Part shown: positions 21,774-31,132 of the stretch, in pieces | How positions within the stretch are numbered: position 1 is the stretch's first letter | How the letters are laid out: the number at the start of each line of letters is the position of its first letter | Assembly: GCF_900624995.1 (NCBI RefSeq) | Contig: NZ_UYXQ01000005.1 | Span: 124,001 to 188,000, forward strand | Length of the DNA stretch: 64,000 nucleotides | Source: Pseudomonas antarctica | GTDB taxonomy: Bacteria > Pseudomonadota > Gammaproteobacteria > Pseudomonadales > Pseudomonadaceae | Direction of reading: 5' to 3' | Notes under the pieces: model-generated | Database searches by the model: none | What the model saw: the letters and a program-made list of their open reading frames with translations, nothing else | Told to the model about the DNA's origin: nothing | Translations under genes and position numbers: made by a program

Positions 21774-23771
21774 ATGCCCAGCCGTCGTGAGCGTGCCAAC
21801 GCCATTCGTGCCCTCAGCATGGATGCCGTGCAAAAAGCCAACAGCGGCCATCCCGGTGCCCCGATGGGCATGGCGGATATCGCCGAGGTACTTTGGCGTG
21901 ACTACCTGAAACACAACCCGAGCAACCCGTCGTTCGCCGACCGCGACCGCTTCGTGCTGTCCAACGGCCACGGCTCGATGCTGATCTATTCGCTGCTGCA
22001 CCTGACCGGCTACGACGTCACCATTGATGACCTCAAGAGCTTCCGCCAGCTGCACAGCCGTACCCCGGGCCATCCGGAATTCGGCTACACCCCAGGCGTC
22101 GAGACCACTACCGGTCCCCTGGGCCAAGGCCTGGCTAACGCTGTGGGCTTCGCGCTGGCTGAAAAAGTGCTGGGCGCGCAGTTCAACCGCCCTGGCCACA
22201 ACATCGTCGACCACCACACCTACGTGTTCCTGGGTGATGGCTGCATGATGGAAGGCATTTCCCACGAAGTCGCTTCCCTGGCCGGTACCCTGGGCCTGGG
22301 CAAGCTGATCGCTTTCTACGATGACAACGGCATCTCCATCGACGGCGAAGTCGAAGGCTGGTTCACCGACGACACCCCGAAGCGTTTCGAAGCCTACAAC
22401 TGGCAGGTGATCCGCAACGTCGACGGCCACGATCCGGAAGAGATCAAGACCGCCATCGACACCGCGCGCAAGAGCGAGCAGCCGACCCTGATCTGCTGCA
22501 AGACCACCATCGGCTTTGGTTCGCCGAACAAGCAAGGTAAAGAAGACTGCCACGGCGCCCCACTGGGTGACGCGGAAATCGCCCTGACCCGCGAAGCACT
22601 GAAGTGGAACCACGGCCCGTTCGAAATCCCGGCCGACATCTACGCCGAGTGGAGCGCCAAGGAAAAAGGCCTGGCGAGCGAAGCCGAGTGGGACCAGCGT
22701 TTTGCGGCCTACTCCGCCGAATTCCCGGAACTGGCCAACGAACTGGTGCGCCGCCTGGCCGGTGACCTGCCTGCCGACTTCTCGGAAAAAGCCTCGGCCT
22801 ACATCGCCGAAGTCGCGGCCAAAGGCGAGACCATCGCCAGCCGTAAAGCCAGCCAGAACACCTTGAATGCTTTCGGCCCGCTGCTGCCGGAAATTCTCGG
22901 CGGTTCGGCTGACCTGGCCGGTTCCAACCTGACCCTGTGGAAAGGTTGCAAAGGTGTCTCGGCTGAAGACGCCAGCGGCAACTACATGTACTACGGCGTG
23001 CGCGAATTCGGCATGAGCGCCATCATGAACGGCGTGTCCCTGCACGGCGGCCTGGTGCCTTACGGTGCAACCTTCCTGATGTTCATGGAATACGCGCGCA
23101 ACGCTGTGCGTATGGCCGCGCTGATGAAGAAGCGTGTGATCCATGTGTACACCCACGACTCCATCGGCCTGGGCGAAGACGGCCCCACGCACCAGCCGGT
23201 CGAGCAACTGACCAGCCTGCGTACCACGCCGAACCTGGATTGCTGGCGCCCAGCCGACGCGGTCGAATCCGCCGTGGCCTGGAAGCACGCCATCGAGCGT
23301 AAGGACGGCCCTTCGGCGCTGATCTTCTCGCGCCAGAACCTGCAGCACCAAGTGCGTACCGACGCGCAGATCGCGGCGATCAGCCGTGGTGGCTACGTGC
23401 TCAAGGACTGCGTTGGCGAGCCGGAGCTGATCCTGATCTCCACCGGTTCCGAAGTGGGCCTGACTGTTCAGGCGTACGACAAGCTGACTGCCCAGGGCCG
23501 TAACGTGCGCGTTGTGTCCATGCCGTGCACCAGCCTGTTCGAGGCCCAGGACGCCGATTACAAGCAATCGGTTCTGCCGTTGCAGGTCAGCGCGCGTATT
23601 GCCATCGAAGCGGCTCACGCCGACTACTGGTACAAGTACGTGGGCCTGGAAGGCCGCGTGATCGGCATGACCACCTACGGTGAGTCGGCGCCGGCGCCAG
23701 CGTTGTTCGAAGAGTTCGGTTTCACCCTGGAAAACATCTTGGGTCAGGCTGAAGAGCTGCTGGAAGACTAA
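21774..23771 (+). CDS. tkt: Transketolase
   Basis: A 665-residue thiamine-diphosphate enzyme of the pentose phosphate pathway, exchanging two-carbon units between sugar phosphates. Family segments include [18 protein letters not shown] near the start, the ThDP/Mg motif [18 protein letters not shown], the [20 protein letters not shown] loop, and the C-terminal domain with [18 protein letters not shown] lies eight bases before the ATG. It heads a row of sugar-phosphate genes (tkt, epd, pgk, fba), interrupted only by a REPIN and two lipoprotein genes. Confidence 0.97.
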   Translation: MPSRRERANAIRALSMDAVQKANSGHPGAPMGMADIAEVLWRDYLKHNPSNPSFADRDRFVLSNGHGSMLIYSLLHLTGYDVTIDDLKSFRQLHSRTPGHPEFGYTPGVETTTGPLGQGLANAVGFALAEKVLGAQFNRPGHNIVDHHTYVFLGDGCMMEGISHEVASLAGTLGLGKLIAFYDDNGISIDGEVEGWFTDDTPKRFEAYNWQVIRNVDGHDPEEIKTAIDTARKSEQPTLICCKTTIGFGSPNKQGKEDCHGAPLGDAEIALTREALKWNHGPFEIPADIYAEWSAKEKGLASEAEWDQRFAAYSAEFPELANELVRRLAGDLPADFSEKASAYIAEVAAKGETIASRKASQNTLNAFGPLLPEILGGSADLAGSNLTLWKGCKGVSAEDASGNYMYYGVREFGMSAIMNGVSLHGGLVPYGATFLMFMEYARNAVRMAALMKKRVIHVYTHDSIGLGEDGPTHQPVEQLTSLRTTPNLDCWRPADAVESAVAWKHAIERKDGPSALIFSRQNLQHQVRTDAQIAAISRGGYVLKDCVGEPELILISTGSEVGLTVQAYDKLTAQGRNVRVVSMPCTSLFEAQDADYKQSVLPLQVSARIAIEAAHADYWYKYVGLEGRVIGMTTYGESAPAPALFEEFGFTLENILGQAEELLED

Positions 23772-23802
23772 GGCTGTAGATTGAGGTGGCTGTACTGACG
23801 CC

Positions 23803-23892
23803 TTCGCGAGCAAGCCCGCTCCCACATTTGATCGGGTTCACACAGTTGGAATTGTGAACCCATTCAAGTGTGGGAGCGGGCTTGCTCGCGAA
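23803..23892. repeat. REPIN (two inverted REP units)
   Basis: TTCGCGAGCAAGCCCGCTCC-type and its complement flank a spacer that itself folds (GGGTTCAC/GTGAACCC). It sits between tkt and epd. Confidence 0.88.
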
Positions 23893-23937
23893 AGCGATCT
23901 AACAGCCACCCTATTACCCAAGGTAATCGAGAACCCC

Positions 23938-24993
23938 ATGCCCCAACCGCGTCCCTACAAAGTTGCACTCAACGGCTACGGCCGCATTGGTCGTTGCGTC
24001 TTGCGTGCTCTGTTCGAGCGAGGGGCGGCTGCCGGGTTTGAAATTGTTGCGATCAACGATTTGGCCGACATGGCCAGCATCGAATACCTGACACGCTTTG
24101 ACTCCACCCACGGCCGGTTCCCCGGCGAAGTGCGGGTCGAGGACGATTGTCTGCATATTAATGGCAACTGCGTGAAGGTTCTGCGCAGTGCCACCCCCGA
24201 AGGCATCGACTGGGCGGCGCTGGGCGTCGACCTGGTGTTGGAATGCTCCGGTGCCTATAACACCCGTGCCGATGGTCAGCGTTTTCTCGACGCCGGCGCA
24301 CCGCGTGTGCTGTTTTCCCAGCCGATGGCCAGCGAGGCGGATGTCGACGCCACCATCGTCTACGGCATCAACCAGGGTTGCCTGACCGGCAATGAACTGC
24401 TGGTGTCCAACGCCTCCTGCACCACCAACTGCAGCGTGCCGTTGTTGCGCCTGCTGGATCAGGCGATCGGTCTGGACTATGTGTCGATCACCACGATTCA
24501 CTCAGCGATGAACGACCAGCCAGTGATTGACGCCTACCACCATGAAGACCTGCGTCGCACACGTTCGGCCTTTCAGTCAGTGATTCCGGTGTCTACCGGC
24601 CTGGCCCGCGGCATCGAACGACTGCTGCCGGAACTTGCCGGGCGAATCCAGGCCAAAGCCGTACGGGTGCCGACGGTGAACGTGTCCTGCCTGGACATCA
24701 CCATGCAAACCGTCAGCGACACCGATGCGACTGAGGTCAACCGGATACTGCGCGACGCCGCCACCAGCGGCCCGCTCAAAGGCTTGCTGGCCTACACCGA
24801 GTTGCCGCACGCCAGTTGTGATTTCAACCATGACCCGCATTCGGCGATTGTCGATGCCAGCCAGACCCGCGTCTCCGGCCCGAGGCTGGTGAACATCCTG
24901 GCCTGGTTCGACAACGAATGGGGGTTTGCCAACCGAATGCTGGATGTTGCGGAACATTATCTGCACATCGCCTCTAAACAACCTCAACAGTAA
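23938..24993 (+). CDS. epd: Erythrose-4-phosphate dehydrogenase
   Basis: A 351-residue NAD-dependent dehydrogenase of the GAPDH superfamily that makes 4-phosphoerythronate for pyridoxal phosphate synthesis. It has the NAD-binding start ([19 protein letters not shown]), the catalytic cysteine in [14 protein letters not shown], and [13 protein letters not shown] at the end. I call it Epd and not GapA because of its place between tkt and pgk and the C-terminal sequence type. The start at 23938 gives the family-length protein; a longer frame runs into REP sequence. The gap to pgk is 17 bp. Confidence 0.92.
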   Translation: MPQPRPYKVALNGYGRIGRCVLRALFERGAAAGFEIVAINDLADMASIEYLTRFDSTHGRFPGEVRVEDDCLHINGNCVKVLRSATPEGIDWAALGVDLVLECSGAYNTRADGQRFLDAGAPRVLFSQPMASEADVDATIVYGINQGCLTGNELLVSNASCTTNCSVPLLRLLDQAIGLDYVSITTIHSAMNDQPVIDAYHHEDLRRTRSAFQSVIPVSTGLARGIERLLPELAGRIQAKAVRVPTVNVSCLDITMQTVSDTDATEVNRILRDAATSGPLKGLLAYTELPHASCDFNHDPHSAIVDASQTRVSGPRLVNILAWFDNEWGFANRMLDVAEHYLHIASKQPQQ

Positions 24994-25010
24994 CTCAGGA
25001 ACTGCGACCC

Positions 25011-26174
25011 ATGACCGTGTTGAAGATGACCGACCTCGATCTGCAAGGTAAGCGCGTACTGATTCGCGAAGACCTCAACGTCCCAGTCAAGGACGGTGTG
25101 GTCACCAGCGATGCGCGAATCCTGGCCTCGCTGCCGACCATCAAGCTGGCCCTGGAAAAAGGTGCGGCCGTGATGGTCTGCTCCCACTTGGGTCGCCCGA
25201 CCGAAGGTGAGTTTTCCGCCGAAAACAGCCTTAAGCCTGTTGCCGACTACCTGAGCAAGGCCCTGGGCCGCGATGTGCCGCTGGTGGCTGACTACTTGGG
25301 CGGCGTCGACGTCAAGCCTGGCGACATCGTATTGTTCGAAAACGTGCGCTTCAACAAAGGCGAGAAAAACAACAGCGACGAACTGGCCCAGCAATACGCG
25401 GCCCTGTGCGACGTGTTCGTGATGGACGCGTTTGGCACCGCTCACCGCGCCGAAGGTTCGACCCACGGCGTGGCCAAGTTCGCCAAAGTCGCCGCTGCTG
25501 GCCCACTGCTGGCCGCTGAACTGGATGCACTGGGCAAAGCCCTGGGCGCTCCGGCCCAGCCCATGGCCGCCATCGTTGCCGGTTCCAAAGTCTCCACCAA
25601 GCTCGATGTGCTTAATAGCCTCAGCCAGATCTGCAACCAGCTGATCGTCGGCGGCGGCATTGCCAACACCTTCCTGGCGGCTGCCGGCCACCCGGTGGGC
25701 AAGTCGCTGTACGAACCGGACCTGCTCGACACCGCCCGCGCCATCGCCGCAAAAGTGAGCGTGCCGCTGCCGGTGGACGTGGTTGTCGCCAAGGAATTTG
25801 CCGAGAGCGCTGAGGCCACCGTCAAGCTTATCGCTGACGTGGCAGCCGACGACATGATCCTGGACATCGGCCCGCAAACAGCAGCCAATTTCGCTGAACT
25901 GCTGAAGTCGTCCAAGACCATTTTGTGGAACGGCCCGGTTGGCGTGTTCGAGTTTGATCAATTCGGTAACGGCACTAAAGTTCTGGCCCACGCCATCGCT
26001 GAAAGCTCGGCGTTCTCCATCGCCGGGGGTGGCGACACCCTGGCGGCCATCGATAAATATGGCGTTGCTGACCAAATCTCCTACATTTCTACCGGTGGCG
26101 GCGCTTTCCTCGAGTTCGTCGAAGGCAAAGTCCTGCCGGCCGTTGAAGTGCTGGAAACCCGAGCCAAAGGCTGA
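25011..26174 (+). CDS. pgk: Phosphoglycerate kinase
   Basis: A 387-residue glycolytic and gluconeogenic enzyme transferring phosphate between 1,3-bisphosphoglycerate and ADP. Conserved parts are [39 protein letters not shown], and the nucleotide-binding [13 protein letters not shown] near the C-terminus. The start is preceded by an AGGA site. It is in an operon-like series with epd and the following lipoprotein gene, which begins 29 bp after its stop with AAGGAG. Confidence 0.97.
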   Translation: MTVLKMTDLDLQGKRVLIREDLNVPVKDGVVTSDARILASLPTIKLALEKGAAVMVCSHLGRPTEGEFSAENSLKPVADYLSKALGRDVPLVADYLGGVDVKPGDIVLFENVRFNKGEKNNSDELAQQYAALCDVFVMDAFGTAHRAEGSTHGVAKFAKVAAAGPLLAAELDALGKALGAPAQPMAAIVAGSKVSTKLDVLNSLSQICNQLIVGGGIANTFLAAAGHPVGKSLYEPDLLDTARAIAAKVSVPLPVDVVVAKEFAESAEATVKLIADVAADDMILDIGPQTAANFAELLKSSKTILWNGPVGVFEFDQFGNGTKVLAHAIAESSAFSIAGGGDTLAAIDKYGVADQISYISTGGGAFLEFVEGKVLPAVEVLETRAKG

Positions 26175-26203
26175 GGCTGGTGATCCGGAAAAGGAGTATT
26201 CCC

Positions 26204-26431
26204 ATGATCAAGTCGTTGGCACTGGTGATCGCAGCGGGCCTGTTGGCCGGCTGCGGCAGCACGCCAAGCGCTAAACCGGCTGGCGCTGAGCCTGCGCCGG
26301 GGCAGAAAAAGAGCTGCTACCAGGCTGACTGGCAAGCCGAAACCATGCCGGTGATCAACAAGCGTATCGGCAACGAACGGCTGGAGAAATACGACGTCGC
26401 GCCCAACGGTCAGGAACAGGGTTGCCCCTGA
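26204..26431 (+). CDS. Small lipoprotein of unknown function
   Basis: A 75-residue predicted lipoprotein: MIKSLALVIAAGLLAGC gives a lipobox with Cys17, then a Pro/Ala-rich linker and a short domain with two cysteines (KSCYQADW; EQGCP). A good AAGGAG site lies eight bases upstream. It sits between pgk and another lipoprotein gene and ahead of fba. I do not recognise a family; an unusual passenger within a glycolytic cluster. Confidence 0.8.
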   Translation: MIKSLALVIAAGLLAGCGSTPSAKPAGAEPAPGQKKSCYQADWQAETMPVINKRIGNERLEKYDVAPNGQEQGCP

Positions 26432-26492
26432 CGGGTCTGATCAACTAACCGACAGCAGTGGCGGCCCTGGGGCCGTCGTTCGAGGATTGGCA

Positions 26493-26825
26493 ATGAAAGG
26501 CGTTTTCGCCCTGGCAGCCCTGGCCTTATTGGCCGGTTGCAGCAGCATGAACATGTTCAACAAGGCAGAGCCTGCCGACACGTGGACCACCTGGACCTGC
26601 GACAGCAAGGCCGAGGTCAACTGGCGCTTTGCCAACCAGGCCCGTTCTGAGGTGGATGTACGCCTCGGCGGCTCGGACCAGGTCTACCGTCTTAAACAAG
26701 ACGTTGCCGCTTCGGGCGTGCTGTACAGCAACGACCAGTTGGCGTTTCACACAAAAGGTGAGGAAGGCCTGATTTACTGGGTCGCCACCGACGATTTGAT
26801 TGGGCGTGGCTGCAAGGCTCAGTGA
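26493..26825 (+). CDS. MliC-like lysozyme-inhibitor lipoprotein
   Basis: A 110-residue lipoprotein (MKGVFALAALALLAGC, lipidated Cys16) with a C-terminal MliC/PliC-type domain: WTTWTCDSKAEVNWRF and VYRLKQDVAASGVLYSNDQLAFHTKGEEGLIYW. This family binds and blocks C-type lysozymes at the outer membrane. ATG 26493 was chosen; a TTG two codons earlier is possible. It is 61 bp after the preceding lipoprotein gene and followed by a REPIN. Confidence 0.82.
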   Translation: MKGVFALAALALLAGCSSMNMFNKAEPADTWTTWTCDSKAEVNWRFANQARSEVDVRLGGSDQVYRLKQDVAASGVLYSNDQLAFHTKGEEGLIYWVATDDLIGRGCKAQ

Positions 26826-26856
26826 GAACACGATCTCAAATTTAACGAGATCCAAA

Positions 26857-26946
26857 TGTGGGAGCGGGCTTGCTCGCGAATGCGGTGGTCCAGCTGACGA
26901 ATTCGGTGAGTATTAAACCGCCTTCGCGAGCAAGCCCGCTCCCACA
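26857..26946. repeat. REPIN
   Basis: TGTGGGAGCGGGCTTGCTCG-type unit and its inverse, 90 bp end to end, in the gap between the MliC-like gene and fba. Confidence 0.88.
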
Positions 26947-27105
26947 GTAGATCCGGTTCCAAAGTGACATGAATTTTGAATCGGACACTGCAATAACGAT
27001 TCAGCACGCCAGGCATGCAAACCCTGACCTGCAATAACTTGAATAGCAGCCGCCGCTACGGCAGGCTTGCACGATTAACGACCCTCGACCGGGAGAGACA
27101 ACACA

Positions 27106-28170
27106 ATGGCACTTATCAGCATGCGTCAAATGCTGGACCACGCAGCCGAGTTCGGCTACGGCGTCCCAGCCTTTAACGTCAACAACCTTGAGCAGATGCG
27201 CGCCATCATGGAAGCCGCTGACAAGACCGACTCCCCCGTGATCGTCCAGGCTTCGGCCGGTGCGCGCAAATACGCCGGCGCGCCTTTCCTGCGTCACCTG
27301 ATCCTCGCCGCGATCGAAGAATTCCCACACATCCCGGTGTGCATGCACCAGGACCACGGCACCAGCCCTGACGTGTGCCAGCGCTCCATCCAACTGGGCT
27401 TCAGCTCGGTGATGATGGACGGCTCCCTCGGCGAAGACGGCAAGACCCCAACCGACTACGAGTACAACGTACGCGTCACCCAACAAACCGTGGCCATGGC
27501 TCACGCCTGCGGTGTATCGGTTGAAGGCGAGCTGGGCTGCCTGGGTTCGTTGGAAACCGGTATGGCCGGTGAAGAAGACGGCATCGGCGCCGAAGGCGTG
27601 CTGGATCACAGCCAGATGCTGACCGACCCGGAAGAAGCTGCTGACTTCGTGAAGAAGACCCAAGTGGACGCCCTGGCCATCGCCATCGGCACCAGCCACG
27701 GCGCTTACAAATTCACCAAGCCACCTACCGGCGACGTATTGGCCATCGACCGCATCAAGGAAATCCACAAACGCATCCCTAACACCCACCTGGTGATGCA
27801 CGGCTCCTCCTCGGTACCGCAAGAGTGGCTGGCGATCATCAACCAGTACGGCGGCGACATCAAAGAAACCTACGGCGTGCCGGTTGAAGAAATCGTCGAA
27901 GGCATCAAATACGGCGTGCGCAAGGTCAACATCGACACCGACCTGCGCCTGGCGTCCACCGGCGCAATGCGTCGCCTGATGGCCACCAACCCGAGCGAAT
28001 TTGACCCACGTAAATTCTTCGGTGCCACCGTGACCGCCATGCGTGATGTGTGTATCGCACGTTATGAAGCGTTCGGTACGGCCGGTAATGCGTCGAAGAT
28101 CAAGCCGATCTCGTTGGAAGCGATGTACCAGCGTTACCTGAAAGGTGAGTTGAACGCTAAGGTGAACTGA
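27106..28170 (+). CDS. fba: Fructose-bisphosphate aldolase, class II
   Basis: A 354-residue zinc aldolase joining dihydroxyacetone phosphate and glyceraldehyde 3-phosphate. Zn-ligand and active-site regions visible are [33 protein letters not shown] and [13 protein letters not shown], and [16 protein letters not shown] lies near the C-terminus. A GGGAG site precedes the ATG. The last 49 codons and the terminator are duplicated almost exactly at 29975-30170, 1951 bp downstream. Confidence 0.97.
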   Translation: MALISMRQMLDHAAEFGYGVPAFNVNNLEQMRAIMEAADKTDSPVIVQASAGARKYAGAPFLRHLILAAIEEFPHIPVCMHQDHGTSPDVCQRSIQLGFSSVMMDGSLGEDGKTPTDYEYNVRVTQQTVAMAHACGVSVEGELGCLGSLETGMAGEEDGIGAEGVLDHSQMLTDPEEAADFVKKTQVDALAIAIGTSHGAYKFTKPPTGDVLAIDRIKEIHKRIPNTHLVMHGSSSVPQEWLAIINQYGGDIKETYGVPVEEIVEGIKYGVRKVNIDTDLRLASTGAMRRLMATNPSEFDPRKFFGATVTAMRDVCIARYEAFGTAGNASKIKPISLEAMYQRYLKGELNAKVN

Positions 28171-28219
28171 GCCTTAGGCGTTTAAAAAGAAGCCCGCAGC
28201 GATGCGGGCTTTTTTGTGG
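28024..28219 (+). repeat. 196-bp direct repeat, copy 1 (fba 3' end and terminator)
   Basis: Identical to 29975-30170 except for two substitutions I could find (an A/G in the codon pair ATCGCACGT/ATCGCGCGT, and AAAGGT/AAGGGT). The two copies bracket the AT-rich islet. Confidence 0.95.
28191..28216 (+). terminator. Rho-independent terminator of fba
   Basis: AGCCCGCA, loop GCGA, TGCGGGCT then TTTTT. The same terminator is repeated at 30142-30167. Confidence 0.92.
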
Positions 28220-28282
28220 GTGGGATTTGACTAGGTAAGCTTGAGTGACACGAGGTTCGCCAAGTGATCGTTTGATTCTGCA

Positions 28283-29503
28283 CTAACTGACAGGTGTGTG
28301 CGCTTGTTTTCTATTCCAATATAAATAGACCGCAATTGACACTGATGCAGTTAAAAATGCCATGCCTGCAGCCACGACAAAAGGCGCTGGGCGACCGCCT
28401 GCGATGATGAGCACTGTTCCTAAAGAAGGTCCTGTTATAACGCAGAGTATTTGGATGCTCCTGAAAGACATGGAGACTCTTCCAATGTTGTCAGAAGGGC
28501 ATAATTGTTGAAGGATTATATTTGAAGATATTATCAGCATCTCATAGCCGAAGCCGTTCACAAACCAAACCAACGGATAGAGATAGGCTCTTCCCGGTAC
28601 TTGGAAAAGTACTAAGATTACGGTCAGGATTAATGCGGCAGAGAAAATAACTAATGCATGTGACCGAAGTAGAATCTCATCAATATTGCCCAGCTTGAAC
28701 TTCACCAGCAGTGCTGCACATATTGCGCCTCCGGCTGTTGCCGAGACAATTACTGAAAAATTAACTGGAGGTAAACCTTCATAGGCTAGAAAGGACGCCA
28801 AATGCGGGTCGTAAATTCCTAACGCCAGCGATGTAAACAGGGAGTACAAAAAGCCTATGCGTAGTTGAAAGGGCAAGGCATTGAATATAGAAAGTCCTCT
28901 TGTTATGTCGCGATAGAGTGGAAGGCTCTTCGTCGATAAATCATTCATTTGCGGTTGAAATGCCAGGCAAATAGACCTTAGGAACGGGAAGGTTAATAAA
29001 ACGGCGGCAGCCGACAAAAAGAATAAACCCTTAGGCGATAATACTGCCGTTGACACGCCTGCAAGTAACGGCGCAAAAATTTTAGAGAATTGATCAAATA
29101 CACTGACGTGGCTGAAAAAAGATTTGCGCTCTTCAGCACGTATCAGTTGCCGAACCATAATGGTTATCGAAGGGAAGTAAAATAGGGTTGACACGCCTTT
29201 GACGATAACAAAAAACAGAAAACTCTGAAGATCTGGAGACACGGCTAGCGCTACGGTAGATAGCGTGCGGAGTAAGGCGCCAAATACGAGTGTTTTCCTT
29301 ACGTCATGTCGATCTATCAGCGTTCCAACGATAGGACCAAGAAACAACATTGGAGCACCCAGGCAAAAAGCCAGGAACGCTATCGATGTAGGAGAGGCAT
29401 GCCATAGATAAACCGGAACCGTGAAGATCAAAAAAATATCAAGCCACAGTGAGAGGCTGGATAGCGCTTGCACGTAAATAAGCTTACTTGATATTTTCAT
29501 CAT
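28283..29503 (-). CDS. MFS transporter on AT-rich islet
   Basis: A protein of about 406 residues with roughly 12 membrane segments, belonging to the major facilitator superfamily (MFS_3/enterobactin-exporter-like). Evidence is the LGPIVGTLIDRHDVRKTLVFGALLR loop between helices 2 and 3, the repeat-like second half, and a short basic C-terminus. ATG 29503 (or 29500, MMKISSKLIYVQALSS) is preferred to 29563, because it begins just before helix 1 and overlaps the end of the upstream small ORF. Base composition and codon use (many ATA, TTA, AAA) differ sharply from all neighbours, implying horizontal acquisition. Its cargo is unknown. Confidence 0.88.
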   Translation of the reverse strand: MMKISSKLIYVQALSSLSLWLDIFLIFTVPVYLWHASPTSIAFLAFCLGAPMLFLGPIVGTLIDRHDVRKTLVFGALLRTLSTVALAVSPDLQSFLFFVIVKGVSTLFYFPSITIMVRQLIRAEERKSFFSHVSVFDQFSKIFAPLLAGVSTAVLSPKGLFFLSAAAVLLTFPFLRSICLAFQPQMNDLSTKSLPLYRDITRGLSIFNALPFQLRIGFLYSLFTSLALGIYDPHLASFLAYEGLPPVNFSVIVSATAGGAICAALLVKFKLGNIDEILLRSHALVIFSAALILTVILVLFQVPGRAYLYPLVWFVNGFGYEMLIISSNIILQQLCPSDNIGRVSMSFRSIQILCVITGPSLGTVLIIAGGRPAPFVVAAGMAFLTASVSIAVYLYWNRKQAHTPVS

Positions 29504-29615
29504 GCCGATCTGAACTGAGAAAAAGTCTGTCTTCAAATACGAAGCCGTCGAGTTTATGTGCACTGGTGAATCGATACAGGTCGCTCACTCTAGGTTCTAT
29601 AATTGCACGTTTCAT
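29484..29615 (-). CDS. 43-codon small ORF translationally coupled to MFS gene
   Basis: ATG at 29615 is preceded by TAAGG with eight-base spacing and an in-frame TAA upstream. The ORF runs 43 codons (starting MKRAIIEPRVSDLYRF, ending DENIK) and stops at 29484, overlapping the MFS start by 17-20 bp; the MFS gene itself has no good ribosome-binding site, so coupling is likely. The peptide is hydrophilic with both acidic and basic residues and has no signal or membrane segment. It could be an unmodified or modified peptide exported by the MFS protein, a leader peptide, or a chance ORF. No family is recognised. Confidence 0.5.
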   Translation of the reverse strand: MKRAIIEPRVSDLYRFTSAHKLDGFVFEDRLFLSSDRHDENIK

Positions 29616-29649
29616 AGTTATTGCCTTAGCAGAGTAGCGATGTGCTTAA

Positions 29650-29678
29650 ACCGTATGAGGGCTTATTGTGAATGTCAA
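29650..29678 (-). promoter_or_regulatory. Candidate promoter of the small ORF/MFS cassette
   Basis: A perfect TTGACA (29673-29678), a 17-bp spacer and a weak TACGGT -10 (29650-29655) on the minus strand predict a leader of about 28 nt before the small ORF. Confidence 0.45.
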
Positions 29679-29908
29679 TTTCAGTTTCTTGAGTAGTACT
29701 GTTTTTCAATTGGGCCTTCGTGTTTTTTCAGGAGTTTATCGGATCGTTCTGATTGGCATTTCCTACATTTCGCTCCACCGTTGATTTATAAAAATACTGA
29801 CTCATATACAAGGCTGCAATATCCTGTTGCATATAAGCCGAGGGTTACGTTGTCGGTGTGGTACACATATTTTTCTTCGCGGGCGCTCAACGCTAGAGGC
29901 GTTTAGTC
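29679..29908. other. AT-rich non-coding part of the islet
   Basis: No credible gene, transposase or integrase is visible here. The sequence is AT-rich and then returns to GC-rich sequence near 29880, where the degenerate fba homology begins. Confidence 0.4.
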
Positions 29909-30121
29909 GAGGACACCCAACGCGGCGTATGGAATGCCTACGTTGATATTGACCTGTATCTGGCGTTTACCCTCGCCACCGTGACCGCCATGCGTGATGT
30001 GTGTATCGCGCGTTATGAAGCGTTCGGTACGGCCGGTAATGCGTCGAAGATCAAGCCGATCTCGTTGGAAGCGATGTACCAGCGTTACCTGAAGGGTGAG
30101 TTGAACGCTAAGGTGAACTGA
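29909..30121 (+). pseudogene. Truncated fba copy (3' end only, internally deleted)
   Basis: 29975-30121 repeats the last 49 codons of fba with two substitutions and keeps the stop codon. Immediately upstream and in frame, 29909-29974 encodes EDTQRGVWNAYVDIDLYLAFT, which aligns without gaps over 21 residues to [21 protein letters not shown] of fba with nine identities; about 28 residues between the two blocks are missing. There is no start codon or catalytic region, so it is a remnant. Confidence 0.85.
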
Positions 30122-30170
30122 GCCTTAGGCGTTTAAAAAGAAGCCCGCAGCGATGCGGGCTTTTTTGTGG
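29975..30170 (+). repeat. 196-bp direct repeat, copy 2
   Basis: Second copy of 28024-28219, including the fba terminator at 30142-30167. Weak similarity (ATTTGA..AGG) continues about 15 bp past the repeat in both copies. Confidence 0.95.
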
Positions 30171-30179
30171 CTGATTTGA

Positions 30180-30473
30180 TCAGGCCGCGTCAGGTTTATC
30201 GAAACCACGGTGTTCAATGACCCGGAACACGTCGCTCACGTCCTGCACCAGAATGCGCGCGGTGTTGGCCGCGTTGTTCAGGTCGCGCTCGGCGAAGTCC
30301 GGCAGGCTGGAGCAGGCGATCAGGTTGAGGTGTTCTAGCGCTGCGTTGAGACGTTCGCGCAGGCAGGCGTGGAGGTCCAGCAGTGGAGCGTCGCTGTCGA
30401 TTAGCAGCACGGGGTAATCGGTGGCGGTTTCGGTGCAAGGCGTGAAACGGCGGGGTGGCAGTTGTGGCGTCAT
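30180..30473 (-). CDS. Small Pseudomonas-type hypothetical protein
   Basis: A 97-residue cytosolic protein with a proline-rich N-terminus (TPQLPPRRFTPC) and two helices (LDLHACLRERLNAALEHLNLIAC; NNAANTARILVQDVSDVFRVIEH). The pattern resembles the short DUF3077/DUF6124-like proteins frequent in Pseudomonas, but this is a loose match and the function is unknown. GAGGA lies 12 bases before the ATG. The most notable aspect is its long structured leader (30502-30607), with an attenuator-like hairpin next to the gene. Confidence 0.7.
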   Translation of the reverse strand: MTPQLPPRRFTPCTETATDYPVLLIDSDAPLLDLHACLRERLNAALEHLNLIACSSLPDFAERDLNNAANTARILVQDVSDVFRVIEHRGFDKPDAA

Positions 30474-30493
30474 GGCAAATATTCCTCGTGTCT

Positions 30494-30536
30494 AAAAAGG
30501 ACTACCGCCGTTCGCTGCGAAACGAATGGGTGGTAG
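30494..30536 (-). promoter_or_regulatory. Terminator-like hairpin in leader (attenuator candidate)
   Basis: On the minus strand CUACC (30536-30532) pairs with GGUAG (30506-30502), topped by a CGUU(U)CG/CGAACG stem with loop CAG. It is followed directly by UCCUUUUU. It lies about 30 nt before the start of the 97-residue protein gene. Confidence 0.55.
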
Positions 30537-30607
30537 CTGTGTGCGGGTTCGCAGACCGAGGATACGAGGAACCCGGCAGACCCGAAGGTCTCCCACACAC
30601 AGCCACC
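30532..30607 (-). ncRNA. Three-way-junction leader RNA, cis-regulatory candidate
   Basis: The minus-strand transcript folds with a 12-bp closing stem (30596-30607 with 30532-30543, one G-U pair) and two inner hairpins: GACC-UUCG-GGUC with an ultrastable tetraloop (30578-30591), and a 7-bp GGGUUC-type stem (30544-30550 with 30569-30575) with an 18-base loop. The closing stem uses the same CUACC bases as the terminator-like hairpin, so the two folds exclude each other. The large-loop sequence repeats AGACC, which could also pair with GGUCU. Confidence 0.6.
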
Positions 30608-30720
30608 ATAAAATAAACGTCGGGCGCCGAGGCGTCGTCGTTGCATTCATGATGCTTGGTTACACACGTATCGTTAGGGCTGCGAAACCCTATCACCGGC
30701 CAATGCCAGCGACGGGGCGA

Positions 30721-30749
30721 ACTATAAGCGCCGATCTGGCTGGCCGCAA
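30721..30749 (-). promoter_or_regulatory. Possible promoter for the structured leader
   Basis: TTGCGG (30744-30749), 17 bp, TATAGT (30721-30726) on the minus strand would give a leader of about 240 nt containing the whole three-way junction and the attenuator hairpin. The -35 match is moderate. Confidence 0.35.
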
Positions 30750-30794
30750 CGGTCGTGTAGGACGAGCACTTAACCCTCAACCAATGCGGAGCAA

Positions 30795-30888
30795 CTGTGG
30801 GAGCCGGGCTTGCCCGCGATGGCGGTGGGTCAGCCGCCGCAAAGAGTGGCTGATCCACCGCCATCGCGGGCAAGCCCGGCTCCCACAG
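30795..30888. repeat. REPIN (GCCGGGCTTGCCCGCGAT type)
   Basis: A 94-bp near-perfect palindrome with 34-bp arms, of a different REP subtype from most others in the window (CCGGGCTTGCCCGCG core). It lies upstream of the leader promoter. Confidence 0.88.
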
Positions 30889-31132
30889 GGACTGGCGGTG
30901 TGTTTAAGGGGTTGGACTACTCCATGAATTGTCCTTAGGTTTGTCAGATATTACCTACGAACCGAAACGCTCCTGAGTTGTTTGCAGTCGGAACTGTCCT
31001 GAATACTAATAAGTTGATGTTCCGGCGGCGCTACAGCCTTTTTGTTTTATTGGTAGGTCATTGAAAGTGCGCTTTTATCGGCCTTGGATCATTTAAGGTT
31101 GAGCCTTGATGATGTTCAATGACGGAGAATTG
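30889..31132. other. Intergenic region
   Basis: This roughly 240-bp stretch should carry the promoter of the following small gene. I see no further gene or strong structure. Confidence 0.35.

Noticed and set aside
21768..23825. A minus-strand open frame of 685 codons opposite tkt
   Set aside because: Antisense shadow of transketolase caused by GC-biased third positions; no binding site or family features.
28283..29563. Longer start for the MFS gene (29563)
   Set aside because: The added 20 residues lie over the small ORF in another frame and no ribosome-binding site supports them.
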